From: Actinomycetota bacterium
Lineage (GTDB): Bacteria > Actinomycetota > Actinomycetes > S36-B12 > UBA5976
Length of the DNA stretch: 14,823 bases
Direction: 5' to 3'
Assembly (NCBI GenBank): GCA_026392535.1
Contig: JAPLBX010000016.1
Coordinates: forward strand, 1 to 14,823
In this document: piece after piece, positions 14,637 to 14,823 of the stretch
Layout of the letters: every line of letters starts with the position of its first letter
How positions within the stretch are numbered: the first letter of the stretch is position 1
Translations under genes and position numbers: made by a program
The notes under the pieces: generated by a model
The model's input: the letters and a program-made list of their open reading frames with translations, nothing else
The model's database searches: none
Told to the model about the DNA's origin: nothing

Positions 14637-14823
14637 CTACTTTTCAAGTGGAAAAATCACACCTGGATTCATGATTCCAAAATTGTCAAAAGCCTGCTTA
14701 ACAGTTTTCATTGTTTGAATTTCAAAACGGAGTCCCAATTTTGAGTATCTTTTTCTTGTGCTACCGAGGGCCCAAAGATCTCTTTCGAATCTTCAGTTGC
14801 AAAGAAATCATGAGCAACTGCAA
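14637..14823 (-). pseudogene. 3' end of an FAD-linked oxidase, apparently frame-shifted and cut by window edge
   Basis: The last 24 codons on the minus strand (from 14710 or so to the TAG at 14639-14637) read VKQAFDNFGIMNPGVIFP. This is the typical C-terminal signature (FDP.GI.NPG) of FAD-linked oxidases of the GlcD, D-lactate and D-2-hydroxyglutarate dehydrogenase type. That frame is closed by TGA at 14795-14793. The neighbouring frame, open from the right edge to TGA at 14710-14708, has a natural composition and codon choice (HDFFATEDSKEIFGPSVAQ) and would run straight into the signature if one base were added in the AAACAATGAAAA stretch near 14711. The two frames meet in an ATGA overlap. 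A one-base deletion, a sequencing error, recoding, or a short coupled second ORF could explain this. The rest of the gene is not visible. Confidence 0.45.

Noticed and set aside
1..14823. CRISPR array, insertion sequence, prophage, toxin-antitoxin or other defence system
   Set aside because: No regularly spaced repeats, transposase or integrase motifs, terminal inverted repeats or toxin-antitoxin pairs were seen; the genes are housekeeping in character.

Overview
The window looks like a chromosomal segment of a free-living actinobacterium with a small, low-GC genome (low-to-mid 40s % GC by eye). The gene order cca(pcnA) <-> Nudix hydrolase - DUF6049 - murJ - trxB - trxA - cwlM is the actinobacterial oriC-proximal block; Mycobacterium tuberculosis carries it as Rv3907c-Rv3915. 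Modest GC, very tight packing, 1-4 nt stop/start overlaps and start codons without Shine-Dalgarno (SD) sites together suggest a streamlined lineage such as the freshwater acI/Nanopelagicales group. That placement is an inference, not a demonstrated identity.

Layout. (1) 1-1106, minus: tRNA CCA nucleotidyltransferase, cut by the left edge. (2) 1150-7605, plus: Nudix hydrolase, exported and membrane-anchored DUF6049 protein, lipid II flippase MurJ, thioredoxin reductase, thioredoxin, and a CwlM-type degenerate amidase. (3) 7636-7764, minus: a 42-residue single-pass membrane miniprotein with a strong SD. (4) 7883-12434, plus: PLP aminotransferase, D-Ala-D-Ala ligase, CopZ copper chaperone and CopA copper ATPase in one tightly coupled run. 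(5) 12431-13839, minus: DUF4446 protein and prephenate dehydratase, converging on copA. (6) 13863-14465, plus: a TMEM165/GDT1-family cation transporter, followed by a strong hairpin terminator. (7) 14637-14823, minus: the 3' end of what looks like an FAD-linked oxidase, with the frame apparently broken, running off the right edge.

How the genes fit together. The window is rich in envelope functions: Ddl makes the D-Ala-D-Ala dipeptide, MurJ flips lipid II, and CwlM in mycobacteria regulates MurA and contacts the MurJ machinery. The thioredoxin pair supplies thiol reduction, CopZ/CopA remove Cu(I), the GDT1 protein probably exports Mn2+ or Ca2+, and PheA makes phenylpyruvate for phenylalanine.

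Most notable points: four divergent start codons lacking a clear SD, each preceded by a TANNNT element at leaderless spacing, one pair packed into 23 bp with overlapping -10 elements; the CwlM homologue has lost its zinc ligands and the long C-terminal tail of the mycobacterial protein; sigM/rsmA and parB/parA are absent from their usual places; an undescribed miniprotein lies where the block breaks off; and the right-edge oxidase appears frame-shifted. I found no CRISPR array, insertion sequence, tRNA, rRNA or recognisable defence or mobile system. No gene-free stretch exceeds 300 bases.
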